Assembly: GCF_004137795.1 (NCBI RefSeq)
Contig: NZ_NWTM01000001.1
Location: 1,911,229-1,975,228, forward strand
Source: Pectobacterium zantedeschiae
Lineage (GTDB): Bacteria > Pseudomonadota > Gammaproteobacteria > Enterobacterales > Enterobacteriaceae
Reading direction: 5' to 3'
DNA length: 64,000 bases
This document shows, in pieces, positions 18,939 through 28,738 of the stretch. The first letter of the stretch is position 1, and each line of letters starts with the position of its first letter. A program made the translations under genes and the position numbers. The notes under the pieces were generated by a model. It was not told the DNA's origin and searched no databases. It saw nothing but the letters and a program-made list of their open reading frames with translations.

Positions 18939-19604
18939 ATGCTTTCACCCACTGCTTTTATGGCGGCGGCCATGCAGTGTGCCGCCACGATTCACCCATC
19001 CACCGCGTCTGATGTGGCGAAAGTGGAATCCAGCTTTAATCCTTACGCAGTCGCTGAGATTGTGCCAAAGAAAGAGAGAATACCCGGCAGTGTAGGTGTC
19101 ATTTCTCATCAGCCCACCAGCAAGCAAGCTGCCGTCAACATCATCAAACAGGTAGCAGCAAAAGGTAGCCGCTATTCGGTCGGGCTGATGCAAATCACCA
19201 GTACCAACTTCCGCCATTATGGCGTGACGTCCCATGACTTGTTAGACCCCTGCACTAATCTGTCCGTTTTTGAACGCATCCTCACCGACTGCTACCAGCG
19301 AGGCGGCACGTTGAAAAGAGCACTCAGTTGTTACTATTCCGGCAATTTCGATACGGGTCAGCAGCCAGAATCCGCCTTTAACCAAACCAGTTATATCCAG
19401 CGTATTGGCTATGTGGTCCCGTCTACGCGGGAAGATCTCAAGCGTAGTACCACCAGCCAATCCACTTCAGAGATTCATTATCCGACCACCGTCCTGCGCG
19501 GCGAACTCTCCGATAAATCCATACCGGTTTTGACTTCCCTGCACTATCCCAACGCCATCATTCGTGGCGATGTATCCCTACCTGTAATTAATGAGGAGAA
19601 ATGA
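18939..19604 (+). CDS. virB1: VirB1-like lytic transglycosylase
   Basis: Periplasmic murein transglycosylase that opens peptidoglycan for assembly of the secretion channel; 221 residues. The fold signature is KVESSFNPYAVAEI, with the catalytic Glu in VESSFNP, followed by SVGLMQITSTNFRHYG, DPCTNLSVFERIL and ALSCYYSGNFDTG. The ATG at 18939 has CGAGG upstream; an earlier ATG at 18912 is less likely. There is no classical signal peptide, only a moderately hydrophobic N-terminus. The stop overlaps the virB2 start (ATGA). Confidence 0.93.
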   Translation: MLSPTAFMAAAMQCAATIHPSTASDVAKVESSFNPYAVAEIVPKKERIPGSVGVISHQPTSKQAAVNIIKQVAAKGSRYSVGLMQITSTNFRHYGVTSHDLLDPCTNLSVFERILTDCYQRGGTLKRALSCYYSGNFDTGQQPESAFNQTSYIQRIGYVVPSTREDLKRSTTSQSTSEIHYPTTVLRGELSDKSIPVLTSLHYPNAIIRGDVSLPVINEEK

Positions 19605-19882
19605 CGATGCAAACACATAAATACTGGCCTGCGTTTTCTTCCCTGTTGATATCAACCCAGACGCTGGCAGCAGGGAGCGGGTTTAATAAAGCCAACGATA
19701 CGCTGAGTAATACCTCCACCGGCTTGCTCGGGCTGGCCGCCGTTACGATCACGCTGGCAACCATGTGGGTGGGTTACAAGGTGTTGTTTGATGGTAAAAG
19801 CCTGCATGACATGCGCAACGTCATTATCGGAGCCATCCTGATTGTCGGCGCATCGGGCTTTGGTGCCTATTGGGCATCCTAG
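19601..19882 (+). CDS. virB2: VirB2-like pilin
   Basis: 93-residue major pilus subunit. It has an N-terminal signal sequence ending near TLAAGSGF and two hydrophobic helices (LLGLAAVTITLATMWVGYKV and VIIGAILIVGASGFGAYW) separated by a basic/polar turn (DGKSLHDMRN), the VirB2 layout. The ATG overlaps the virB1 stop and has GAGGAG in front. virB3-4 follows after 9 bp. Confidence 0.92.
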   Translation: MTMQTHKYWPAFSSLLISTQTLAAGSGFNKANDTLSNTSTGLLGLAAVTITLATMWVGYKVLFDGKSLHDMRNVIIGAILIVGASGFGAYWAS

Positions 19883-19891
19883 GGGGAGTCG

Positions 19892-22639
19892 ATGACCACC
19901 TTGAACAAAGCACTGACCCGCCCTGCCGCCATTATGGGTATCCCTCTTGTCCCGTTCGTGATCGTCAGCGGGGCTATCGTCCTGCTGTCGGTTTACACCA
20001 GCTATTACCTTTCACTGTTACTGATCCCAGCCTGGCTGGAAATGAAGGCAAAAGCTCGAACGGATATTCATTATTTCGGACTGCTGTGGCTGGCTTTTAA
20101 AACCCGTGGGCGATTTGCCACTAATAGCCATTTTGGTGCCAGTGCCCTGCTGGCAAGCCATTATGAAGCCGTCGATGTTTCGGAGTTTACCGATAAGATG
20201 AAATTAAACGAGCGCATCACGCTGGATAAATACATTCCTTACTCCTCCCACATTCATCCTCACATCATAAGAAATCGCGCCGGTGATTTAGTCGCTAGCT
20301 GGGAATTGGGCGGTACTGTGTTTGAATGTGAGGATGAACATCATCTGACATTGCTGACAAGCCACCTTAACAACCTGATCCGCTCGTATGAAGGGCTACC
20401 GATCACCTTCTATATTCACCGCATACGGGAGCAATATCAGGATGGCTTTGAGGCCAGTTCGGGCATCCCCTTTTCGGATGAAGTTACTGAACACTATTAC
20501 CAGCCACTAAAAGAGAAACCGCTTTGGCGACACCGGCTGTTTTTTACCGTCTGTTATGTCCCGTTCTCCACGCTGGAGAAAAAAATCATGAAGACGCAGC
20601 CAGCCGGAAAAAGGAAAGCGGCGCTAGATGATGCCATGAAAGGGATGCTGGAACACCATGAAGCCATCCACACCGCCCTGTCACGTTACGTGGCAACACC
20701 ATTGGGCCTCTATGAGGAAAAAGGTCGGGTTTACTCTTCGCAACTGGCTTTCTACCATCGCCTGATTACCAGCAAATGGCAGAACGTGGCGGTGACGCGC
20801 ACACCGTTTTATCACACACTCAGCACGCCGGATGTGTTCTTCACTACCGATACCGCCGAATGTCAGACGGTCGGCGGTTCCCGCTTCTTCCGCAGTCTGG
20901 AAATTAAAGACTATTCACCGGAGACCTATACCGGCCTGCTCGATGCGCTGCTGTATGCCGAAAGCGAGTATGTACTGACGCAGTCTTTTACCTGTATGGC
21001 ACGGAATGAAGCGCAAAATCATATCCGACTGGCGGAAAAACGGCTGAATTCAACCGACGATGACGCCATTTCACAGCGTGAGGAATTGATCGTCTTACGC
21101 GATCTGCTCCAGTCCGGGCATATATCTTGCGGCAAGTATCACTTTTCCCTTCTGGTCTCGTCGGCCAGTGCCGATCAAGTGATAAAGGAGACTAATACGC
21201 TGGCCCAGCCTTTTAACGATCTCGGCATCATGACATCCCTGTCTACGTTGTCGTTACCTGCCGCCTATCTGGCTCAACTTCCCGGCGTGTATACGTTACG
21301 CCCCCGTCTGGTGGTGGTGAGTAGCCAGAATTACGCGGATATGGGGAGTCTGCATAACTTTCATCCTCACAAGCGTAACGGCAATCCGTGGGGTGAGGCT
21401 ATCGCCATCCTAAAATCCCCCGGTGGTGGCGGTTACTATCTGAACCTGCATGACAGTCAGGCAGGACGAAATGACTTCAATGAGAAAACACCGGGTAATA
21501 CCGCCATCATCGGTAAAACCGGTTCAGGAAAGACCCTGCTGATGACGATGATGAAACAGTTAGTGCAGAAGTACCGCAATCCAGCAACATTTTCCGCCTC
21601 TGCCACCATCAAACGGCTGACCACCGTTTACTTTGATAAAGACAGAGCGGCGGAGATGTCGATCCGCCAGATGGGAGGTCGCTATTTCCGTATCCGGACC
21701 GGTATCCCTACCGGATTCAACCCATTTTCACTTGCTCCTACTCGACGAAATATCAGCTTTATCAAGCGGCTGATCCGCATGCTGTGCAGTCGTGGCGGTA
21801 AGCCACTCGATCCCCGCGATGAAGAGCGTATCAGCACTGCGGTGGATACCATTATGCTGGACTACCCGCCGGAATATCGCCGTTATGGTATTACCCGACT
21901 GGTGGAAGTGTTGCCCGAACCACCGACTAAAGAGGCTCGGACTAACGGCCTGCGTATACGCCTGAAACAGTGGGCGCAAGGCGGTGAATTCGGCTGGGTG
22001 TTCGATAACGAGGAGGACACCTTCAACATCAGCAATATTGATAACTTTGGTATCGACGGCACGGAATTTCTGGATGACGACGACATTCGCGGGCCGATCA
22101 CCTTTTACCTGCTGTACCGCGTCACCAGCCTGTTAGATGGTCGCCGACTGGTGATGTTCATGGATGAGTTCTGGAAATGGCTGGCGGATGTCGAGTTTTC
22201 TAAATTCTCCCTCAATATGCTCAAGGTGATCCGCAAACTGAACGGCATTTTTATCCCCGCTACCCAATCGCCCGATGAAATCGTCAGGCATCCCATCGCT
22301 CCGGCGATTATTGAGCAGTGCAGCACGCAAATCTTTCTCGCTAACCCCAAAGCCAGCCATGCGGATTACGTGGAGAAAATGAAAGTCCCTGAAAGCGTTT
22401 ACGACATTGTCCGCAGTCTCGATCCGAGCGAACACTATATGGTTATCCTGAAAACACCGCTGCGTGCTGGTGAAACTCGTCCGTTTGTCGCCATGGCAAG
22501 AATGGATTTATCGGGGCTCGGTAACATCACCAAAATCCTGAGCGGCAGTGAAGACAACCTGAAAATATTTGATGCCATTTATCAGGAAGGCATGTCACCC
22601 ACCGACTGGAAAGAAACGTTCCTTAACCACGCAATCTGA
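19892..22639 (+). CDS. virB4: VirB3-VirB4 fusion: type IV secretion ATPase
   Basis: 915 residues. About the first 100 form a VirB3 domain with a membrane segment (IMGIPLVPFVIVSGAIVLLS); the remainder is VirB4. Walker A is IIGKTGSGKTLLM near residue 540 and Walker B VMFMDEFWKW near 755. TQSPDEIVRHPIAPAIIEQC and the following IFLANPKA match the VirB4 C-terminal motif. The ATPase powers pilus assembly and substrate transfer at the inner membrane. Fusion with VirB3 is known in several type IV secretion systems (for example Campylobacter and some enterobacterial plasmids). No separate virB3 gene is present. Confidence 0.95.
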   Translation: MTTLNKALTRPAAIMGIPLVPFVIVSGAIVLLSVYTSYYLSLLLIPAWLEMKAKARTDIHYFGLLWLAFKTRGRFATNSHFGASALLASHYEAVDVSEFTDKMKLNERITLDKYIPYSSHIHPHIIRNRAGDLVASWELGGTVFECEDEHHLTLLTSHLNNLIRSYEGLPITFYIHRIREQYQDGFEASSGIPFSDEVTEHYYQPLKEKPLWRHRLFFTVCYVPFSTLEKKIMKTQPAGKRKAALDDAMKGMLEHHEAIHTALSRYVATPLGLYEEKGRVYSSQLAFYHRLITSKWQNVAVTRTPFYHTLSTPDVFFTTDTAECQTVGGSRFFRSLEIKDYSPETYTGLLDALLYAESEYVLTQSFTCMARNEAQNHIRLAEKRLNSTDDDAISQREELIVLRDLLQSGHISCGKYHFSLLVSSASADQVIKETNTLAQPFNDLGIMTSLSTLSLPAAYLAQLPGVYTLRPRLVVVSSQNYADMGSLHNFHPHKRNGNPWGEAIAILKSPGGGGYYLNLHDSQAGRNDFNEKTPGNTAIIGKTGSGKTLLMTMMKQLVQKYRNPATFSASATIKRLTTVYFDKDRAAEMSIRQMGGRYFRIRTGIPTGFNPFSLAPTRRNISFIKRLIRMLCSRGGKPLDPRDEERISTAVDTIMLDYPPEYRRYGITRLVEVLPEPPTKEARTNGLRIRLKQWAQGGEFGWVFDNEEDTFNISNIDNFGIDGTEFLDDDDIRGPITFYLLYRVTSLLDGRRLVMFMDEFWKWLADVEFSKFSLNMLKVIRKLNGIFIPATQSPDEIVRHPIAPAIIEQCSTQIFLANPKASHADYVEKMKVPESVYDIVRSLDPSEHYMVILKTPLRAGETRPFVAMARMDLSGLGNITKILSGSEDNLKIFDAIYQEGMSPTDWKETFLNHAI

Positions 22640-22662
22640 TATTCACCTCGGAGGTCATCACC

Positions 22663-23379
22663 ATGCAAACCAGAAAGATGAGTCTGGCGTTATCGCTATT
22701 GATGTCTACACCAGCGATAAGCGCCGGTATCCCGGTATTTGATGCCGCCAGTAATACCGAGTCGATTAACCAATGGGTACAGAAACTCCAGCAATGGCAG
22801 GAAACGGTCACTCACTATAAAAGCGAGATTGACGCTTATAAGCAGCAATTAGCGACCGCAACAGGCATACGGGATATTCAGGGATTTCTCCTCGAGGCGA
22901 AAAGCCTGAAAAACGATATCGAACATCTCCGTAAAAATGGTATTTCACTGGATGACCTGCTGACCAACTCAAACGGTTATTACTCTTCTGACCTTCAGCT
23001 CCTATATAACAAATATCAATCGTTCGATATTTGTAATCAATCCAGTTCATCGCAACGTTATCTGGAAAGTTGCAAACAACTTGTTCTCAATCAGGCGGTC
23101 TCGATTGAGAATACCAGCGATGTTCAAAACAAGATTAATAGCACATTAAACGATATATCAGACTTATCCGACCGCATAGCCAACGCCAAAGACTCGAAAG
23201 AGTCACAGGACCTGGCTAACGCGGTGGCAGCCAAAAGCGTACAATTGAACGCATTAACCAGCCAATGGGAAATGTCAGTCAAGCAGGCTGAACAGCGTGC
23301 CGTGATGTTGACTCAACAGCGGCAAAAAGCATTCAATGAACAACAACTCGTCTCCCCGATTCCTGACTTTAATTATTGA
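22663..23379 (+). CDS. virB5: VirB5-like minor pilin
   Basis: 238 residues with an N-terminal signal sequence (MSLALSLLMSTPAISAG). The mature part is helical and rich in Gln and Lys: NQWVQKLQQWQETVTHYKSE, RDIQGFLLEAKSLKNDIEHL. This matches pilus-tip VirB5/TraC proteins that contact the recipient. The RBS GGAGG (CTCGGAGGTCATCACC) is good. It lies in the expected place between virB4 and the exclusion lipoprotein gene. Confidence 0.9.
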   Translation: MQTRKMSLALSLLMSTPAISAGIPVFDAASNTESINQWVQKLQQWQETVTHYKSEIDAYKQQLATATGIRDIQGFLLEAKSLKNDIEHLRKNGISLDDLLTNSNGYYSSDLQLLYNKYQSFDICNQSSSSQRYLESCKQLVLNQAVSIENTSDVQNKINSTLNDISDLSDRIANAKDSKESQDLANAVAAKSVQLNALTSQWEMSVKQAEQRAVMLTQQRQKAFNEQQLVSPIPDFNY

Positions 23380-23389
23380 GAGGGTAAGA

Positions 23390-23614
23390 ATGAAAACGTC
23401 ACTTTGCATTTTTACAGTTATGTTAGGCTCATTATTTCTGTCGGGGTGTGATAACCCGAAATCAACGCAATGGTACAAAGAACATCCGGATGAAATGAAC
23501 CAGCGATATAAAGCGTGTGAATCATCCGGCGATGACTCCCAAGATTGCAAAAATGCACGAGCAGCGCGATTTGAACTCCGTCAGGAAAATGCCAAGGTTC
23601 CCGATTTGAATTAA
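23390..23614 (+). CDS. EexN-like entry-exclusion lipoprotein
   Basis: 74-residue lipoprotein with signal peptide and lipobox LSGC. The mature part starts CDNPKSTQWYKEHPDEMNQRYKACESS and has CKNARAARFELRQ, a pattern typical of the EexN family. It would reduce redundant transfer into cells that already carry the element. The ATG at 23390 has GAGAGGG upstream. The position between virB5 and virB6 is the usual one. Confidence 0.85.
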   Translation: MKTSLCIFTVMLGSLFLSGCDNPKSTQWYKEHPDEMNQRYKACESSGDDSQDCKNARAARFELRQENAKVPDLN

Positions 23615-23625
23615 AGGGGTCATCT

Positions 23626-24666
23626 ATGTCAGGTGGTATGTTTGTTGGAATGAACAACACGATCACTGACGGATTACATGCCGTACTGCGGGGACAAACC
23701 TCCGTGTACGGCGATATGGTAAGCATTATTGCCGTCAGTTCCTTCACGTTATTTGTCACGTATCGGGGTTATCAAACCCTGGCTGGAAAACTACAAACAC
23801 CAGTAGAAGATGTCATATGGGATGTCGGGCGGATGCTGCTAATCATGACATTCGTTTTAAATCTCGATGGCTGGCTGGATTTAGCCATTTCTGCCATTAA
23901 CGGATTAACTGACGGCGTCAGCGGGGATAACAATGTCTGGGTGTTACTGGATACCGTCTGGGCGAAAGCGCAAACGATAGGGCAAAAGCTTTATCAACAA
24001 GATGATTCCACCTATGTAAAACTCAATGGCGGTATTGCCCAACTTCTGGTCTGGGGAGGTGCAATCGTCACCCTGCTCTTTGGTTCAGCGGTTAATCTGT
24101 TAGCCGGAATTATCATTGTATTAATGACCACCACCGCACCACTATTTATTTTCTGCCTGCTGTATGGATTCCTTATTCCAATGTTTAACAACTGGCTGAA
24201 AATTATTTTCACGGTGATCCTGACGATTATGTTTTCCGCGTTATCCATCAGGATTGTCATCAATTATCTCAATAGCCTATTAGATAAAGCGGTTAATTTT
24301 GCAGATAGCGCCAACATCATCACACTGGGTGTTCAGTGCTGCGTTGCTGGAGTCATTTCAGGCATCATTATCTGGTTTTCAGCAAAAATCGCGAATGCAT
24401 TAAGCGGCGTCGCCGTTCAGGTCGCACTACAGGGTGCCGCTATGGGCGGTCTACGTGGGCTGGCGAAACCCTCTTCTGATGCAGCGAAACCGGTCATGAA
24501 AGCCGGTGCGGCGGGTGCCCGGTTAGCGGCAAAAGCGGGCGTCAACGCCGCTACTGCAACAGGTTCACTTATCGCCGCAGGCACCAGCAAAGCCCTATCC
24601 GCATGGCAAAAACGTGCGGCGTCTATCGATAGCATGAAGCGTTTCAACCAACAGCGTAACCGCTAA
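23626..24666 (+). CDS. virB6: VirB6-like inner-membrane channel protein
   Basis: 346 residues with five or six membrane helices, for example IIAVSSFTLFVTYRGYQTLAG, LLVWGGAIVTLLFGSAVNLL, IIIVLMTTTAPLFIFCLLYG and the VAGVISGIIIWFSAKIA region. The C-terminal tail is Ala-rich and basic (AAKAGVNAATATGSLIAAG). VirB6 forms part of the inner-membrane translocation path. It is followed by virB7 after 87 bp. The family call rests on helix layout and gene order. Confidence 0.9.
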   Translation: MSGGMFVGMNNTITDGLHAVLRGQTSVYGDMVSIIAVSSFTLFVTYRGYQTLAGKLQTPVEDVIWDVGRMLLIMTFVLNLDGWLDLAISAINGLTDGVSGDNNVWVLLDTVWAKAQTIGQKLYQQDDSTYVKLNGGIAQLLVWGGAIVTLLFGSAVNLLAGIIIVLMTTTAPLFIFCLLYGFLIPMFNNWLKIIFTVILTIMFSALSIRIVINYLNSLLDKAVNFADSANIITLGVQCCVAGVISGIIIWFSAKIANALSGVAVQVALQGAAMGGLRGLAKPSSDAAKPVMKAGAAGARLAAKAGVNAATATGSLIAAGTSKALSAWQKRAASIDSMKRFNQQRNR

Positions 24667-24753
24667 TTACCTCCTAACACAACCTTTCCACCGCGTGCCG
24701 TGGCAACCACTACCGGTACGGCATTTCTGTCTTCGACAAACATAGGTATCGAT

Positions 24754-24894
24754 ATGAAATCCAGCCTCATCTTTCTGATGCTGTGCGTCCTCACGGGCTG
24801 CGCGCAACATCGGCACGACCTCCCGCCGGTATCTGGCGATCCTCAACCAGTTAATTCTCCCGCAATTATTCAGGAGCTGACAAAACATGTCTGA
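24754..24894 (+). CDS. virB7: VirB7-like lipoprotein
   Basis: 46-residue lipoprotein: MKSSLIFLMLCVLTGCAQH has a short signal peptide and lipobox LTGC, followed by a Pro-rich mature part (DLPPVSGDPQPVNSP). VirB7 stabilises VirB9 at the outer membrane. The stop overlaps the start of virB8 by eight bases, indicating translational coupling. Confidence 0.85.
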   Translation: MKSSLIFLMLCVLTGCAQHRHDLPPVSGDPQPVNSPAIIQELTKHV

Positions 24895-25570
24895 AACAGA
24901 AAACATCATCGCGTCATCCCGTGCCTTTGAATCTGTCCTGCTGGAAAAGGATGAACGGGAAAAAAAGATGGCGTGGCGAATAGCGGCCATAGGGTTTGCT
25001 TTGGCCGCTATGGCGATCACCACACTGATTATTCTGCTGCCGCTGAAAAATACCGAAATCGAATTATGGTCGGTGGATAAACAGACCGGACGTTATGAAT
25101 ATATGACCCGAATTAAAGAGCAGAGTATTTCCACAGAGAAAGCACTGGCTCAAGCGTTAGCGGCGCATTATGTCAGGCTCCGCGAGGGCTATAACTATTT
25201 TGCTCTCCAGCGCGATTATGACGATGTGCAGTTATTCAATAGCGACAGCGTTAACAGGGATTATCTCGACGGGTTTAACAGCAATCAGGCACCCGATATC
25301 ATTTTCAATAAAGCGGAATATGTCGTGTCTATCGACATTATTTCCAACGTTCACGCGACCGCGACAGCGCCTGACCATCTGGCGACCTTACGCATTAAAC
25401 GCACTATCCGCCGCATTGTCGATAACTCGGTTAAAACAGATGTCTGGAACATCCGTCTGACTTATCGCTACCTCCCTCGAAAACAACTGACAGACAGCCA
25501 GCGAGAAGTGAACCCGCTAGGGTTCATCGTGACCAGCTACCAACGCGATAAAGAGCTGAGGGGTGAATGA
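24887..25570 (+). CDS. virB8: VirB8-like assembly factor
   Basis: 227-residue bitopic inner-membrane protein with one membrane helix (about residues 28-50: MAWRIAAIGFALAAMAITTL…) and a periplasmic domain containing VDKQTGRYEYMT, YVRLREGYNY and YRYLPRKQLTDSQREVNPLGFIVTSYQ, the latter a VirB8 hallmark. VirB8 links VirB6, VirB9 and VirB10 during channel assembly. It overlaps virB7 and virB9. Confidence 0.95.
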   Translation: MSETENIIASSRAFESVLLEKDEREKKMAWRIAAIGFALAAMAITTLIILLPLKNTEIELWSVDKQTGRYEYMTRIKEQSISTEKALAQALAAHYVRLREGYNYFALQRDYDDVQLFNSDSVNRDYLDGFNSNQAPDIIFNKAEYVVSIDIISNVHATATAPDHLATLRIKRTIRRIVDNSVKTDVWNIRLTYRYLPRKQLTDSQREVNPLGFIVTSYQRDKELRGE

Positions 25571-26460
25571 TGCTGAAAACAACCGTGATCTTGTGGCTCC
25601 TTCTGGTGTCATCCATCGCCTGGAGCGCGGCGATGCCGCGCAGCAGCACGTATGACAGCCGAATGCAGAATGTCACCTATAACAGTCAGAATGCTACCAT
25701 CGTCAACACCCGCCCCGGTTACCTCACTACACTCCTGTTTGATGACGATGAAGAAGTCATCGACGCGCAGGCGGGTTTTCCGAAGGGTTGGAAAGTCACA
25801 AAAAGCGATAATCGAGTCGGTGTTAGCCCAAACCCTATTACCCAACCGGTAACCGATGATAATGGCAACAACGTCAATAAGGTGTTTCTGCCAACGGCTA
25901 GCGAGTGGAGAACCAATCTCTTTGTCGTGACATCAAAGCGCGATTACAGTCTGGAATTGAACGTACTGGAGAATGACTCGCCTTCACAGGCCTTTATTAT
26001 CCGTTTTCGCTATCCGGATGACGAGCGCAGACGATCAGAGGCAGCCAACGCAGCGCGTCTGAAACTCCTGCGTGAAACACAGGAAAAGCAGCAGATAACG
26101 ACAGCATTTGAGCAGGCTACCACGCCGCGTAACTGGCTTTATACCAAACGAGTCGCTGCCGGTTCAGCGTCCATTGCACCTAATTTCGCTTACGATGATG
26201 GCCGCTTTATCTATCTCGGTTTTTCTCGCGTCAAAATCCTTCCGTCAATCTTCCGGGTCGTTAACGGGCAAGAACAGACTGTAACACCCCGCATAACCAA
26301 ACACGGAAACTACACCGTGGTCGTCGTGCGGGCAATGTCTCCACAGTTGGTGTTGCGCTATGGCGGTTCGGTAGTCGGGATTGAGAATACGTCATTCGGC
26401 AACGCCACCGTTGGCAGCGGTGACACCGTTTCACCTGTCGTCACACTGGAGGCCAGATGA
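25567..26460 (+). CDS. virB9: VirB9-like outer-membrane core protein
   Basis: 297 residues with a signal peptide (VILWLLLVSSIAWSAAMP). It has the VirB9/CagX pattern: FPKGWKVTKSDNRVGVSPNP, PNFAYDDGRFIYLGF and RITKHGNYTVVVVRAMSPQLVLRYG. VirB9 forms the outer-membrane core ring with VirB7 and VirB10. The start overlaps the virB8 stop (ATGATG), and the stop overlaps virB10. Confidence 0.95.
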   Translation: MMLKTTVILWLLLVSSIAWSAAMPRSSTYDSRMQNVTYNSQNATIVNTRPGYLTTLLFDDDEEVIDAQAGFPKGWKVTKSDNRVGVSPNPITQPVTDDNGNNVNKVFLPTASEWRTNLFVVTSKRDYSLELNVLENDSPSQAFIIRFRYPDDERRRSEAANAARLKLLRETQEKQQITTAFEQATTPRNWLYTKRVAAGSASIAPNFAYDDGRFIYLGFSRVKILPSIFRVVNGQEQTVTPRITKHGNYTVVVVRAMSPQLVLRYGGSVVGIENTSFGNATVGSGDTVSPVVTLEAR

Positions 26461-27689
26461 CTGATAAAGCAGACTCAGAGACAACGGAAAAAACCGTGGC
26501 GGAGCTGGAGGCTGAAGCCCGTGAACGCGCCCGTTCAGCGATGGCGAGTCAGGCACCAGAGCAAAACACACCTCCCGGCCAACCTGAAGTGACCCGCTTC
26601 AAAAAATCCTCAAGCCGTCGGACGCTGCTGGTCAGCCTGCTGAGTCTGGGTGCACTGATTGCACTGGCATTGGGTGGAGATCGCTTCCTTATCGCATTAA
26701 AACAAAGCGATGATAAGGAGGTTGAAGCCCCAGCCCCGCAGTCAGCCAGTACAGGACAACATGAGCGTAAAAACCTCGGCATGGACAATAATCCGTTCGG
26801 CCTGTTTGGTCAGGACAAACGGGAAACCGCAACAAATAATCCCCCAATACAGACTGCACCACCGTCAGAGCCTCCTGCTTTAAATAAAGCGGCGGCACTG
26901 GTCGATGGGTCAAGTAGTGCCGCTGAGTCCACACAACGCGGTAATACTCAGGCTTCACAAACTGCCTCTTCCGACACACAGAGCTATCAGAACAAAGGTA
27001 CACCAGAAACCACGTCTGGCACAGAGACTAACGACACCTATCCCGGTGTCGCAAAAGTGACCAATGTCAGGCGGCTTGGTCTCGATCCCAATCTTTACCT
27101 TCCGGTTGATCGTTATATTCCGTGCTCAATGATGCGGCGTTTTGTCTCTGACGTGGGTGGCCGGATTTCGTGCCTCATCGGTGAAGATGTCTACAGTGCC
27201 AACACCTACGTGAAGTTGATCCCAGCCGGAACCGTCGCCAGAGGGTTCTACCGCACCGGGGCGCTGCAACATGGCCGGAGCCGGATGTTTGTCATCTGGA
27301 CGGAATTACGCACACCGGAACCCGGTAGCCTGCAAATCCCACTGATTGATACTGAAGCCACCGGTCCATTGGGTGAGGCCGGGATTAGCGGCTGGATTGA
27401 TACCCATTTCTGGGAACGGTTCGGCAATGCGTTGATGTTGAGCACCGTACAAGATGTGGCTGCCGCCGCATCAGATTCAGCACCGGGGAAAGACCGCAAT
27501 ACCGATTACACCGAAAACACTCGCGCTGCAGCGTCAGAAATGGCGAAAACGGCGTTAGAAAACAGCATCAATATCCCGCCCACAATGTACCTCAATCAGG
27601 GCGATGTGATCGGCATCATGACCGGTACGGATATCGATTTCTCTTCCGTTTATCAACTACGTCTAAAAAAGAGGTGGTATGAGCGCTGA
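26457..27689 (+). CDS. virB10: VirB10-like core complex protein
   Basis: 410 residues: a cytoplasmic N-terminus, one membrane helix (LLVSLLSLGALIALALGGD, about residues 58-76), a long Gln/Ser/Thr-rich linker, and the C-terminal VirB10 beta-barrel with ISCLIGEDVYSANTYVKLIP, GRSRMFVIWTELRTPEPG, FWERFGNALMLS and NIPPTMYLNQGDVIGIM. It spans both membranes and transmits ATP-driven signals to the channel. The start overlaps virB9 and its end overlaps virB11 by 11 bp. Confidence 0.95.
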   Translation: MTDKADSETTEKTVAELEAEARERARSAMASQAPEQNTPPGQPEVTRFKKSSSRRTLLVSLLSLGALIALALGGDRFLIALKQSDDKEVEAPAPQSASTGQHERKNLGMDNNPFGLFGQDKRETATNNPPIQTAPPSEPPALNKAAALVDGSSSAAESTQRGNTQASQTASSDTQSYQNKGTPETTSGTETNDTYPGVAKVTNVRRLGLDPNLYLPVDRYIPCSMMRRFVSDVGGRISCLIGEDVYSANTYVKLIPAGTVARGFYRTGALQHGRSRMFVIWTELRTPEPGSLQIPLIDTEATGPLGEAGISGWIDTHFWERFGNALMLSTVQDVAAAASDSAPGKDRNTDYTENTRAAASEMAKTALENSINIPPTMYLNQGDVIGIMTGTDIDFSSVYQLRLKKRWYER

Positions 27690-28695
27690 AAATCTGTCGC
27701 TGGATTTTATGAAAAACCAGTTGTTCGGCGATTATCTCAAACAGGATGGCCTGACGGAAATCGCCATTAACCGCCCCGGAGAGATCCACACCAAAATAAA
27801 CGGTCGATGGCAGAAGCATGATTCTCCGGTTACGTTGCGTCAGTGCCATGCGTTTGCCAAAGCGTTGGCCTCATGGAATGAGGACAATATCGATGATACC
27901 TCCCCTATCCTTTCCGCCACATTAGGATCAGGTGAACGTGTCCAGACCATTATCCCCCCAGCCTGTGAGCGGAATACCGTATCGATTACGCTGCGAAATC
28001 CGTCATTTGAACAGAAAACACATCAATCCTGGATTGATGCAGGTTTTTATAACAGGATAGCGGGTAAGGAGAGAAACGAAAGCAAAGATGATGAACTGAT
28101 CCGATGCTACAACAATGGTGATATTCCCCACTTTATCGAAAAGGCCGTCGAGTACGGCAAAACCTTCTTTATTGTTGGTGAAACCGGCTCCGGTAAAACC
28201 ACCTATATGAAGACACTGGTGCACTATATTCCAGCACATCTCAGGCTGACCACTATTGAAGATAACCCCGAAATCCGTTTTTACCACCACGCTAATTATG
28301 TTCATCTGTTTTACCCGGCGGATGCTGGAGAGGATGCCATTGTCACCCCCGGTCGATTAATTCGGGCAAATTATCGAATGAATCCGGATCGCATTCTGCT
28401 GGCAGAAATTCGTGGGCGGGAGGCATGGGACGCGCTGAAAATTATCGGTTCTGGGCATGAAGGTCTTATCACCTCCCTGCACGCAGGCAGCCCGGAAGAA
28501 TGTATTGAAGGGCTCATTGACCGCTGCTATGAGAATCCTGACTGCAAAAATATCCCGTTCGATGTGTTGTTACGCAAGGTGCTTAAATGCGTAGATATCA
28601 TCGTCAGCGTAGATATTCACGGCGATATTCGCCGGATGGGAGATATTTATTTCAAACCGATACACCTTAATCAAATGAAAGAAACCTTCAGATAA
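27679..28695 (+). CDS. virB11: VirB11-like secretion ATPase
   Basis: 338-residue hexameric AAA-type traffic ATPase. The N-terminal domain has LTEIAINRPGEIHTKINGRW; Walker A is FIVGETGSGKTTYM near residue 168; LTTIEDNPEIRF, RILLAEIRGREAWDAL (Walker B region) and TSLHAGSPEECIEGL (His box) follow. It works with VirB4 and the coupling protein in transfer. It is the last core gene of the virB operon; a TrbM-like gene lies 43 bp on. Confidence 0.95.
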   Translation: MSAENLSLDFMKNQLFGDYLKQDGLTEIAINRPGEIHTKINGRWQKHDSPVTLRQCHAFAKALASWNEDNIDDTSPILSATLGSGERVQTIIPPACERNTVSITLRNPSFEQKTHQSWIDAGFYNRIAGKERNESKDDELIRCYNNGDIPHFIEKAVEYGKTFFIVGETGSGKTTYMKTLVHYIPAHLRLTTIEDNPEIRFYHHANYVHLFYPADAGEDAIVTPGRLIRANYRMNPDRILLAEIRGREAWDALKIIGSGHEGLITSLHAGSPEECIEGLIDRCYENPDCKNIPFDVLLRKVLKCVDIIVSVDIHGDIRRMGDIYFKPIHLNQMKETFR

Positions 28696-28738
28696 AAAAT
28701 AGCTAAATCATCTGTTATTTCCAATAAAGGTATTTGAT

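Noticed and set aside
22105..22435. - strand ORFs inside virB4 and other virB genes
   Set aside because: They are antisense shadows of strongly supported genes.
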